Of a DNA stretch of 10,981 bases, positions 1 to 6,184 are shown one piece after another. The translations under genes and the position numbers were made by a program. Below the pieces are notes generated by a model. The model was given only the letters and a program-made list of their open reading frames with translations. It was not told the origin of the DNA and searched no databases. The DNA comes from an uncultured Ruminococcus sp. (GTDB lineage: Bacteria; Bacillota; Clostridia; Oscillospirales; Ruminococcaceae). Each line of letters begins with the position of its first letter. Positions within the stretch are counted from its first letter, which is position 1. The DNA is taken from NCBI GenBank assembly GCA_947177935.1, contig CAMWWG010000015.1:1-10981 (forward strand), given 5' to 3'.

Positions 1-877
1 GGACAATCAGGAGATCTTTCGTATCCAGGACGAAATCTAAATTGACATCGCCGGTAACCAGCTCCGGGATTTCGTCTGTCTTCTGCAATAATTTCATGGA
101 ACACACTCCCTCAATTCCCTGGTAATTCACATGCGCCCATGAACCGTCTGCTTTCGTCACGGAAACAACCGTCCCCGTCGGAATCACCCCCAGAATACTG
201 CTCCATGTGCCATGATCTGCCCGTAAATTAAGATCGGAAGTTACTTCATAATTTCCGGCATAATCTTTCGTGCAGGTGTCCGCAATTTCAGAATTGCCAT
301 GATACCGGAGGACACCCTGCCAGTTTCCATACTTGTTGTCATACCAGTAATTTCCGACGGAAATTTCCTTGCCGTTCTGGTCACCGCTCTTGGAATAACC
401 GTAATCCTGATGCGCCGCAACGGTTTTGCGATTTCCTAAATAAATTTCCGTATGTCCGTTGGAGAGCAGAATATCTCCCCGTTCAAGCCAATCTGTGTTG
501 GACAACGCCCGGCTGCCCCTTGGGATCCATGTAAAATTTTCAGCCGTGAGATTCGCTTTAAGATTCCGTGTCGTGTCGGCATTTAGTGTAGGGATACCGG
601 CATTGCGTAATGCAGAAATCACAAACGAAGAACAATCATAATCCGGATTGCCCCAGCGATTGGATTGGCTGTATCCGTGAGAATCATCATTTGCTGTCTG
701 AATTGCCCACTGCAAAGCAGATTCCATTTCTTCTGAGAGAGCACAGGCGTGTATTTCCGCCATCACCAGACAGAACAGACATGCTGCAAGCAGGACAGCA
801 AACATGATGATTTTTATTTTACTACAAATATTGGAAAATTTTGCAATCATCCGTAAAAACTTCAATAAACCTTTCAA
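1..877 (-). CDS. Secreted NlpC/P60 phage-lysin-like peptidoglycan hydrolase with SH3b and dockerin (3' end cut by window edge)
   Basis: I translated this by hand because the frame runs off the window edge; 292 codons are visible. The TTG start at 877 sits 8 nt after an AAGGA Shine-Dalgarno; an in-frame ATG at 850 is the fallback. Residues 1-46 look like a long signal peptide: basic n-region, hydrophobic core about 23-40, and a likely AXA-type cut after HACA (46). A cysteine-peptidase domain of the NlpC/P60 superfamily, resembling Clostridium phage lysins, follows: DYDCSSF with candidate catalytic Cys82, GDILLSNGHTEIYLG with candidate His142, AAHQ (His156) and a closing VLRYHG. Residues 209-263 look like a bacterial SH3b domain (LNLRADHG, then a W247/V250 strand). 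From 276, GDVNLDFVLDTKDLL matches a dockerin calcium loop, with acidic or amide residues at loop positions 1, 3, 5, 9 and 12 (D277, N279, D281, D285, D288). Expected role: extracellular cleavage of peptide cross-links in cell walls, possibly docked to a cohesin scaffold. I see no promoter of its own; a strong terminator separates it from dnaJ. Confidence 0.85.
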   Translation of the reverse strand, partial: MKGLLKFLRMIAKFSNICSKIKIIMFAVLLAACLFCLVMAEIHACALSEEMESALQWAIQTANDDSHGYSQSNRWGNPDYDCSSFVISALRNAGIPTLNADTTRNLKANLTAENFTWIPRGSRALSNTDWLERGDILLSNGHTEIYLGNRKTVAAHQDYGYSKSGDQNGKEISVGNYWYDNKYGNWQGVLRYHGNSEIADTCTKDYAGNYEVTSDLNLRADHGTWSSILGVIPTGTVVSVTKADGSWAHVNYQGIEGVCSMKLLQKTDEIPELVTGDVNLDFVLDTKDLLIV

Positions 878-917
878 TTCTACAATCCTTTCTTAAATTT
901 TTTTTAATCTTCACAAC

Positions 918-953
918 AAAAAAGCCTTTTCTGCATCTAAGAAAAGGCTTTTT
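918..953 (-). terminator. Rho-independent terminator of the hrcA-grpE-dnaK-dnaJ operon
   Basis: A perfect 14-bp stem (919-932 with 940-953) closes a 7-nt loop. On the minus strand it is followed by a run of six T (six A at 918-923 on the plus strand, partly in the stem). It lies 10 nt after the dnaJ stop codon. The stem is flanked by A/T runs on both sides, so it could also act on plus-strand transcripts, but no plus-strand gene approaches it. Confidence 0.9.
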
Positions 954-962
954 CTGAAATTC

Positions 963-2135
963 TCAACCACGTCCGAACAATTCGCTTAATTTGTCTTTGA
1001 ATGTCTTGCGTTTGGTATAATTCTTCTCGCCGAGGGAATCCTCAAATGCTTTCAGCAATTCTTCCTGCTTTTTGCTCAGACTCTTGGGAACTTCAATATT
1101 TAATTTGACGTACTGATCGCCCCTGCCGTCTCTCTGGAGTCTCTGAATGCCCTTGCCTTTAAGTCTGTGCTTTGTTCCGGGCTGTGTGCCTTTGGGAACG
1201 GTCAGCGTTACATTACCGTCAATTGTCGGCACCTGAATTTCATCACCGAGCACAGCCTGCGCAAATGTAATGGGAATCTCACAGCTCACATCAAATCCAC
1301 TTCTGGAAAAAATCGGATGCGGACGCACTGTCACATTCACATTCAGATTCCCGTTAGGTCCGCCATTGATACCACAGTCGCCCTCATTGGAAACACGCAG
1401 CGTCTGTCCGTCGTCGATGCCTGCCGGAATGTTAATAGTAATCTTTTTCTGGACACGGGTTCTGCCCATGCCGTGGCATTTAGCACAGGGATTTTTAATG
1501 ATAGTCCCCTTGCCGCCGCACTTGGCACAAGGTCTCTGGGAAGAAATTGCGCCCATAAACGTCTGCTGTGTAACTCTGACACTGCCACGCCCCTGACAAT
1601 CCGGACAAGTCTCCGGAGAAGATCCTGCCGCACAGCCGGAACCGGCGCAGACATCGCATTTTTCCTGGTGTGCAATCTGGATTTCCTGGGAAGTGCCTTT
1701 ACATGCGTCCATGAAACTGATATTGATACTGGTCGTGATATCCTTGCCACGTCTTGCGGCATTTGCAGAACTGCCGCTGCTGCGGAAACCATTTCCACCG
1801 CCGCCGCCGAAGATACCGCCGAACACACTTTCAAAAATATCGCTCATGTCGCCGTATCCGCCTGTAAATCCGCCGAATCCGTCCATGCCGCCCATACCGC
1901 TGCCATCCAGACCGCCATGCCCGAACTGGTCATAACGCTGACGCTTTTCGGCATCAGACAGCACAGAATACGCCTCATTGATTTCTTTCATCTTTTCTTC
2001 GCATTCTTCGGCATTGTCGGGATGCAGATCCGGATGATTTTCTCTTGCCATCTTACGATAGGCTTTTTTAATTTCATCTTCACTTGCGCCCTTCTGGATG
2101 CCCAGAACTTCATAATAATCACGTTTTTCAGCCAT
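963..2135 (-). CDS. dnaJ: Chaperone DnaJ (Hsp40)
   Basis: DnaJ is the cytoplasmic co-chaperone that delivers unfolded clients to DnaK and stimulates its ATPase. All class I (type A) parts are present. The J domain (about 5-70) carries the HPD motif at H34-P35-D36. A Gly/Phe-rich linker spans about 74-117. The zinc domain has four CXXCXGXG repeats starting at C160, C177, C203 and C217. The C-terminal substrate-binding beta domains follow, including the conserved stretch [14 protein letters not shown]. The length, 390 residues, is normal. I chose ATG 2135, which gives the standard [12 protein letters not shown] opening; an in-frame GTG at 2156 would add seven residues but has an AGGAG directly abutting it, leaving no spacing. 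It is the last gene of the heat-shock operon, separated from dnaK by a 185-nt structured spacer. Its leader contains two hairpins and two candidate ribosome binding sites, which may give it its own control. Confidence 0.97.
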   Translation of the reverse strand: MAEKRDYYEVLGIQKGASEDEIKKAYRKMARENHPDLHPDNAEECEEKMKEINEAYSVLSDAEKRQRYDQFGHGGLDGSGMGGMDGFGGFTGGYGDMSDIFESVFGGIFGGGGGNGFRSSGSSANAARRGKDITTSINISFMDACKGTSQEIQIAHQEKCDVCAGSGCAAGSSPETCPDCQGRGSVRVTQQTFMGAISSQRPCAKCGGKGTIIKNPCAKCHGMGRTRVQKKITINIPAGIDDGQTLRVSNEGDCGINGGPNGNLNVNVTVRPHPIFSRSGFDVSCEIPITFAQAVLGDEIQVPTIDGNVTLTVPKGTQPGTKHRLKGKGIQRLQRDGRGDQYVKLNIEVPKSLSKKQEELLKAFEDSLGEKNYTKRKTFKDKLSELFGRG

Positions 2136-2205
2136 ATTTCTCCGTCGGAACGGCACTCCTCTCTATCAGCATTTTCATGAATTTTAAAATGAAAATTCAT
2201 GAAAA
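2136..2205 (-). promoter_or_regulatory. Structured leader of dnaJ: perfect inverted repeat plus ribosome-site hairpin
   Basis: Two hairpins precede the dnaJ ATG. The upstream one is a perfect 14-bp inverted repeat (2172-2185 with 2192-2205, 6-nt loop), almost all A/T apart from its ATTCATG core. The second is small: CCGT-TCCG-ACGG at 2142-2153, a 4-bp stem with a UNCG-type loop. Its 3' arm holds the first two bases of the proximal GGAG ribosome site (2140-2143), 4 nt from the ATG. A second, stronger AGGAG lies at 2156-2160, 20 nt from the ATG, or about 8 nt if the small hairpin is folded out. The structures are visible in the sequence; any regulatory role is inference. Confidence 0.5.
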
Positions 2206-2268
2206 ACAGGAAATAAATTTAATTAAAATATTAAAAATAATAAATATAAACAGATCAATATTGACCAG

Positions 2269-2297
2269 CAACAGGGCGGATGACTCCGCCCCTGTTG
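2269..2297 (-). other. GC-rich hairpin in the dnaK-dnaJ spacer
   Basis: Arms 2269-2280 and 2285-2297 pair over 12 bp with one bulged base and a TGAC loop (CAACAGG...CCTGTTG). It lies 23 nt after the dnaK stop. On the minus strand the sequence after it is mixed (CTGGTCAATATTGATCTG), with no T-run, so it does not look like an efficient intrinsic terminator. It could stabilise the 3' end of a processed dnaK mRNA or cause partial attenuation before dnaJ. Weak promoter-like pairs also lie just after it on the minus strand (TTGCTG, 17 nt, TATATT; TTGATC, 17 nt, TTTAAT), but in such AT-rich DNA they are not convincing. The rest of the spacer (2206-2256) is nearly pure A/T. Confidence 0.6.
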
Positions 2298-2320
2298 GAA
2301 ATTTAAAATAAAATCAGAAA

Positions 2321-4177
2321 TTATGCCTCTGTGAAATCAGCATCAATCACATCATCATCATTACCGCCGGACGGTGTTTCTTCTGTGAATGCGCCGCCTG
2401 CCATATTCGGATCAACGCCTGCGCCCATATTCGGTGCGCCACCTGCCTGCTGATAGATCTTAGAGCCTGCCTCCATGAGCACTTTCTGGAGTTCATCCAT
2501 TTTTGTCTTCATGGCAGCTGTATCATTGGCATCAATTGCGGACTGCAATTCGGAAGATTTTGCACGGACAGCGTCCTGATCCGCCTGCGCCATCTTGTCG
2601 CCCAGTTCTTTTAAAGTGCCCTCGCACTGGAGAATCATGTTTTCTGCATTATTCTTTGTGTCGACTTCATCACGGCGCTTCTTGTCTTCCTCGGCATATT
2701 GCTCTGCCTCTTTGACAGCCTTGTTGATATCCTCCTCGGACATGTTCGTAGATGCCGTAATGGAAATATTCTGTTCCTTGCCTGTGCCCTGGTCTTTGGC
2801 TGTTACATGAACGATACCGTTTCTGTCAATATCAAATGTGACTTCGATTCTCGGAACGCCACGCATTGCTGGAGCGATACCATCCAGACGGAATGTGCCG
2901 AGCTGTTTATTATCTCTTGCAAACTGTCTTTCACCCTGGAGGACATTAATATCTACAGCCGGCTGATTATCTGCATAAGTGGAGAATACTTCGGATTTCT
3001 TCGCCGGGATTGCCGTGTTTCTCGGAATCATGACCGTGCAGACGCCGCCTGCTGTCTCAATACCGAGGGACAACGGTGTCACGTCAATCAGCATCAGACC
3101 TTCTTTGACATCACCGCCGAGCACACCGCCCTGCAATGCCGCACCAAGTGCCACGCATTCGTCCGGATTGATACCCTTGAACGGATCTTTGCCGATGAGT
3201 TTCTTGACAGCATCCTGGACTGCGGGAATTCTGGAAGAACCGCCGACCATCAGAACTTTATCCAAATCGGATGCTTTCAGACCGCTGTCAGACAATGCCT
3301 GACGAACAGGTTCCATGGTAGCCTGTACAAGATCTGCTGTCAGTTCATTGAATTTTGCCTGTGTCAATGTCAGATTCAGGTGTTTCGGACCATTTGCATC
3401 CGCAGTGATAAACGGCAGATTAATATTTGTTGTAGGAGTAGCAGACAATTCGATCTTGGCAGCTTCTGCCGCATCTTTGAGTCTCTGCATTACCATTCTG
3501 TCCTGGGACAGATCAATGCCCTGTTCTTTCCGGAACTCGTCAACCATCCAATTAATAATTCTCTGGTCGAAATCATCACCGCCAAGACGGTTATTACCAG
3601 CGGTAGCAACAACCTGCTGATAACCCTCACCCATTTCGATAATGGACACGTCGAACGTACCGCCGCCGAGGTCATACACCATGACTTTCTGGTCATCTTC
3701 CTTGTCAATACCATAGGACAATGCTGCCGCTGTCGGTTCGTTGATAATTCTCTTGACAGCCAGACCGGCAATCTGCCCGGCATCCTTGGTTGCCTGTCTC
3801 TGTGCATCCGTGAAATATGCCGGAACTGTGATAACAGCCTCGTTGACTGTTTCACCCAGGTAAGCTTCCGCATCCGCTTTCAGCTTCTGGAGGATCATAG
3901 CAGAAATTTCCTGAGGCGTGTATTTCTTGCCGTCAATATCCACTTTATAATCAGAACCCATGTGGCGCTTGATCGAAGAAATGGTCTTATCCGGATTTGT
4001 AATTGCCTGGTTCTTGGCAACTTTACCGATCAGACGCTCGCCGGTCTTAGAAAAAGCCACAACGGACGGCGTTGTTCTTGCACCCTCTGCATTTGCAATG
4101 ACAACCGCATTGCCGCCCTCTACGACTGCAACACAGGAATTTGTTGTACCCAGATCAATACCAATAATTTTGCCCAT
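2321..4177 (-). CDS. dnaK: Molecular chaperone DnaK (Hsp70)
   Basis: DnaK is the ATP-driven cytoplasmic Hsp70 that binds exposed hydrophobic segments of unfolded proteins, working with DnaJ and GrpE encoded beside it. The nucleotide-binding domain (about 1-360) shows GIDLGTTNS (6-14), [17 protein letters not shown] from 118, [11 protein letters not shown] (146-156), [11 protein letters not shown] from 168 and the [11 protein letters not shown] adenosine motif. The substrate-binding beta domain begins at the [14 protein letters not shown] linker region, followed by the helical lid. The tail ends in the acidic [12 protein letters not shown] typical of bacterial DnaK. At 618 residues it is full length, and the region around residue 74 ([11 protein letters not shown]) lacks the extra segment of Gram-negative DnaK, as expected in Firmicutes. 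The ATG start has a GAAAGGA site 10 nt upstream. It is third in the operon, 58 nt after grpE. Confidence 0.99.
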   Translation of the reverse strand: MGKIIGIDLGTTNSCVAVVEGGNAVVIANAEGARTTPSVVAFSKTGERLIGKVAKNQAITNPDKTISSIKRHMGSDYKVDIDGKKYTPQEISAMILQKLKADAEAYLGETVNEAVITVPAYFTDAQRQATKDAGQIAGLAVKRIINEPTAAALSYGIDKEDDQKVMVYDLGGGTFDVSIIEMGEGYQQVVATAGNNRLGGDDFDQRIINWMVDEFRKEQGIDLSQDRMVMQRLKDAAEAAKIELSATPTTNINLPFITADANGPKHLNLTLTQAKFNELTADLVQATMEPVRQALSDSGLKASDLDKVLMVGGSSRIPAVQDAVKKLIGKDPFKGINPDECVALGAALQGGVLGGDVKEGLMLIDVTPLSLGIETAGGVCTVMIPRNTAIPAKKSEVFSTYADNQPAVDINVLQGERQFARDNKQLGTFRLDGIAPAMRGVPRIEVTFDIDRNGIVHVTAKDQGTGKEQNISITASTNMSEEDINKAVKEAEQYAEEDKKRRDEVDTKNNAENMILQCEGTLKELGDKMAQADQDAVRAKSSELQSAIDANDTAAMKTKMDELQKVLMEAGSKIYQQAGGAPNMGAGVDPNMAGGAFTEETPSGGNDDDVIDADFTEA

Positions 4178-4235
4178 AAAAAACGCATCCTTTCATGCTT
4201 ATTATTTTTTTAAATAAATTTAAAATTAATTTAAA

Positions 4236-4811
4236 TCAACCTGCCACAGCGACCATTGCCGGACGAATCAGACGATCCTGAAGCATGTAGCCTTTCTGGA
4301 AAACTTCACAGACAGTGTTCTCCGGGAACTCCTCGCTTGCCTCTTCCCGTTTGATTGCCTGGTGGATATTCGGATTGAATTCTGCGCCGAGCGCCGGAAT
4401 TTCTGTCACGCCGAGCTTTTCCAGAAATCCCCGGAACTGTCCGAAGATCATCTCCATTCCCTTGTGATATTCCGCATCCTGACACGGCACATCCATGGCA
4501 CGTTCAAAATTATCCACAACCGGAAGGAGCTGTTCGACGCATTTTGCCGTTGCATCGCCGTAAATGGCAAGCTTTTCTTTCTCTGTCCGCCGGCGGAAAT
4601 TTTCATAATCTGCCAGCAGTCTGAAATATCTGTCCTTTTCGGCTTCGAGCTCGTCGGATGTCTCAATTTCATCAAGCTCACTGGCGGCATCTTCCATTTT
4701 TTCCGGATTTTCCGGATTCTTCTGAACCGCCTGTTCTTCTGGAATCTCTGGATTTTCCTGATTTTCCAGGTCTTCCGGATTCTCCTGATAATTTGTATTC
4801 TCTTTATTCGT
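4236..4811 (-). CDS. grpE: Nucleotide exchange factor GrpE (non-canonical start)
   Basis: GrpE releases ADP from DnaK and resets its cycle. Numbered from the ACG codon at 4811, the 191 residues fit the family (B. subtilis GrpE is 187): an acidic, disordered N-terminus (ENPE-rich, 1-45), a long helix with ADYENFRRRTEKEK (67-80), the LLPVVDNFERAM segment (95-106), and the C-terminal beta domain with NPNIHQAIKRE (146-156) and GYMLQDRLIRPAMVAVA (174-190). The start is odd. No ATG, GTG or TTG follows the near-perfect Shine-Dalgarno at 4819-4829; the codon 7 nt downstream is ACG, and ATT at 4817 is too close. The only upstream ATG in frame (4916) overlaps hrcA by 26 bp, has a weak ribosome site, and would add 35 Lys/Phe/Arg-rich residues encoded by spacer-like A/T DNA. 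I favour initiation at 4811, or an ATG-to-ACG variant or base error there. The gene identity is secure; the start is uncertain. Confidence 0.93.
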   Translation of the reverse strand, partial: TNKENTNYQENPEDLENQENPEIPEEQAVQKNPENPEKMEDAASELDEIETSDELEAEKDRYFRLLADYENFRRRTEKEKLAIYGDATAKCVEQLLPVVDNFERAMDVPCQDAEYHKGMEMIFGQFRGFLEKLGVTEIPALGAEFNPNIHQAIKREEASEEFPENTVCEVFQKGYMLQDRLIRPAMVAVAG

Positions 4812-4818
4812 GGGAATC

Positions 4819-4829
4819 CACCCCTTTCT
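4819..4829 (-). promoter_or_regulatory. Strong Shine-Dalgarno upstream of the grpE ACG codon
   Basis: On the minus strand this reads AGAAAGGGGTG, one deletion away from the ideal AGAAAGGAGGTG. It lies 7 nt before ACG (4811-4809). The nrdR ribosome site in this window has the same GGGGTGGATT core, 8 nt before a normal ATG, which supports translation of grpE starting here. Confidence 0.7.
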
Positions 4830-4890
4830 GAAAAATTTATGAAAAATTTTTAATTTTTTAAAATCTTTTCTAAATTTTCTTGAAAAATTT

Positions 4891-5967
4891 TTAAATTTTT
4901 TTCTGATCTTCTTCATCCGGACACGGCTCTCTGGTCTGTTCTGATTGCTCTGAAATCAGATCTGTGATTTTTTGTGAAAAATATGCAATATAGGGAATTA
5001 CTTTCGCATAATCCAGACGCATAGGACCAATGACACCAAGAGAACCAACATTCTTTCTGCCCTTACGATATTTTGACACAATCATACTGGAATTGCCGAT
5101 GACAAAATTTTCTCTGTCCTTGCCGAACACAACTCGAATGCCACTAAAAGAATCATCCATCAGCTGCATTAATTCGTCCTTGTGTTCGATAAACCGGACG
5201 ACTTCCATTTTATCCAGATCCTCGTAAGAAAACAGATGTTTCTCGCCTTTGCATAATAATGCGTGCTGCCGCAGATCCCGGTATAATTCAAACACACCCT
5301 GCACAAGCGGTGCAAGACTCATCATGTAGGCAGTCATTGCCGCTGTCAGATTCTCCATCAGTTCGTCGGATAGTTCTGAAACGGAAATCCCCTCCAGATG
5401 TTCGGACAGATAGCCGGAAAACCAGCTGAGCTGTTCTTTGGTCAGATCAAATTCCAGACGACATGCCTTATTCTTGATACTGCCGCCGGACGTGATTAAC
5501 AAAATCACATACACACGCTTTCCCGTAGGGATGACTTCCACTTTGGAAATCACGGAAAACTGCGGGGAGAAATCCGAAACGACAGCGGCGCACTGTGTCA
5601 GCTCTGCCAGTGCCGTTGTAGCATTCTGGATCAGGAGTTCTTCACTCATCTGATTCCCGTTTCCGTTGACGCCAAGCATGTGATCAAGTCTTTCCCGTTC
5701 TTCTTCGGGGAGATCCGCCGGAGACATCAGCTTTTCAATGTAAAGCCGATAGCCCAGGATGGTAGGAATTCTGCCGGCAGACGTGTGCGGCTGTTCCAGA
5801 TAGCCAAGCTGTTCGAGAACCGCCATATCATTGCGGACAGTGGCAGCAGAAACATGAATTTCCGGCAGAGAAGCAATCATTTTAGAACCGACCGGCTCGC
5901 CCGTCCTGACGTAGGATTCTACAACAGCGGCAAGGATCTTTAATTTCCGTTCATTCATCTGCATCAT
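4891..5967 (-). CDS. hrcA: Heat-inducible transcription repressor HrcA
   Basis: HrcA is the dimeric repressor that binds CIRCE operators of class I heat-shock genes in Firmicutes; its folding depends on GroEL, so heat stress titrates it away. The N-terminal winged-helix DNA-binding domain is clear: NERKLKILAAVVESYV (5-20), TGEPVGSK (22-29), then the recognition region SAATVRNDMAVLEQLGYLEQ (40-59) and PHTSAGRIPT (60-69). The rest is the GAF-like dimerisation and core domain, including GVIGPMRLDYAKVIPYI near the C-terminus. The length from ATG 5967 is 358 residues, slightly above the usual 340-350. ATG codons at 5967, 5964 and 5958 are all possible; an AGGGGCGTGA element upstream favours 5967. 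Longer frames from GTG or TTG (6003) abut their ribosome site or the operator. It is the first gene of the operon, directly behind CIRCE, so it should repress itself. Confidence 0.97.
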   Translation of the reverse strand: MMQMNERKLKILAAVVESYVRTGEPVGSKMIASLPEIHVSAATVRNDMAVLEQLGYLEQPHTSAGRIPTILGYRLYIEKLMSPADLPEEERERLDHMLGVNGNGNQMSEELLIQNATTALAELTQCAAVVSDFSPQFSVISKVEVIPTGKRVYVILLITSGGSIKNKACRLEFDLTKEQLSWFSGYLSEHLEGISVSELSDELMENLTAAMTAYMMSLAPLVQGVFELYRDLRQHALLCKGEKHLFSYEDLDKMEVVRFIEHKDELMQLMDDSFSGIRVVFGKDRENFVIGNSSMIVSKYRKGRKNVGSLGVIGPMRLDYAKVIPYIAYFSQKITDLISEQSEQTREPCPDEEDQKKI

Positions 5968-6006
5968 ATTAGGATTCACGCCCCTGAAATTTCTTCTCTG
6001 CAAGTG

Positions 6007-6033
6007 TTAGCACTCTCATTCTCCGAGTGCTAA
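6007..6033 (-). promoter_or_regulatory. CIRCE operator (HrcA binding site)
   Basis: A perfect TTAGCACTC-N9-GAGTGCTAA inverted repeat (arms 6007-6015 and 6025-6033), identical to the CIRCE consensus. It begins 4 nt downstream of the -10 box, so it covers the expected transcription start and early leader. A bound HrcA dimer would block RNA polymerase, and the repeat can also fold in the mRNA. Confidence 0.98.
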
Positions 6034-6037
6034 GTTT

Positions 6038-6066
6038 AGTGTACCACGATTTTTGTAAAAAGTCAA
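6038..6066 (-). promoter_or_regulatory. Sigma-A promoter of the heat-shock operon
   Basis: On the minus strand, TTGACT (-35, 6061-6066) and TACACT (-10, 6038-6043) are separated by exactly 17 bp. Transcription should start near 6031, inside CIRCE. This is the vegetative promoter, repressed by HrcA, expected for a class I heat-shock operon. Confidence 0.9.
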
Positions 6067-6128
6067 GCGTCTTTGCAATTTTCAGCAGTTTTGATAAATT
6101 TATCCCTGTATTTTCTGTATTTTTATCT

Positions 6129-6161
6129 AAAAATATTCCCCTGTCAGAAAAACAGGGGAAT
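6129..6161 (-). terminator. Rho-independent terminator of the MsmX-like ATPase gene
   Basis: A 10-bp stem (6135-6144 with 6152-6161, CCCCTG/CAGGGG core) with a 7-nt loop is followed on the minus strand by ATTTTTA. It lies about 25 nt after the ATPase gene stop and about 60 nt before the hrcA promoter, insulating the heat-shock operon from upstream transcription. Confidence 0.88.
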
Positions 6162-6184
6162 TTCATTTCATTAATTTAATTCAA

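Noticed and set aside
459..807. Two short plus-strand frames opposite the lysin gene
   Set aside because: They lie entirely opposite the clearly coding NlpC/P60 domain and have no ribosome site or motif.
2136..2156. GTG at 2156 as dnaJ start, adding seven residues
   Set aside because: AGGAG abuts the GTG without spacing, and DnaJ proteins begin near the [12 protein letters not shown] segment.
1167..2180. Open frame of 337 codons on the plus strand opposite dnaJ
   Set aside because: It mirrors the dnaJ codons, has no domain, and reads through the dnaJ leader hairpin; dnaJ is certain on the other strand.
2699..4213. Open frame of 504 codons on the plus strand opposite dnaK
   Set aside because: Long antisense frames opposite dnaK are a common effect of its codon use; the translation is Cys/His/Ile-rich with no recognisable domain and no good ribosome site.
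4812..4916. A Lys/Phe/Arg-rich 35-residue N-terminal extension of GrpE from ATG 4916
   Set aside because: Weak ribosome site, spacer-like A/T composition, overlap with hrcA and an atypical basic sequence for GrpE; kept only as the alternative start.
6001..6180. Small frame reading from the hrcA leader back through the upstream terminator on the minus strand
   Set aside because: It crosses the MsmX terminator, the hrcA promoter and CIRCE and has no protein-like features.
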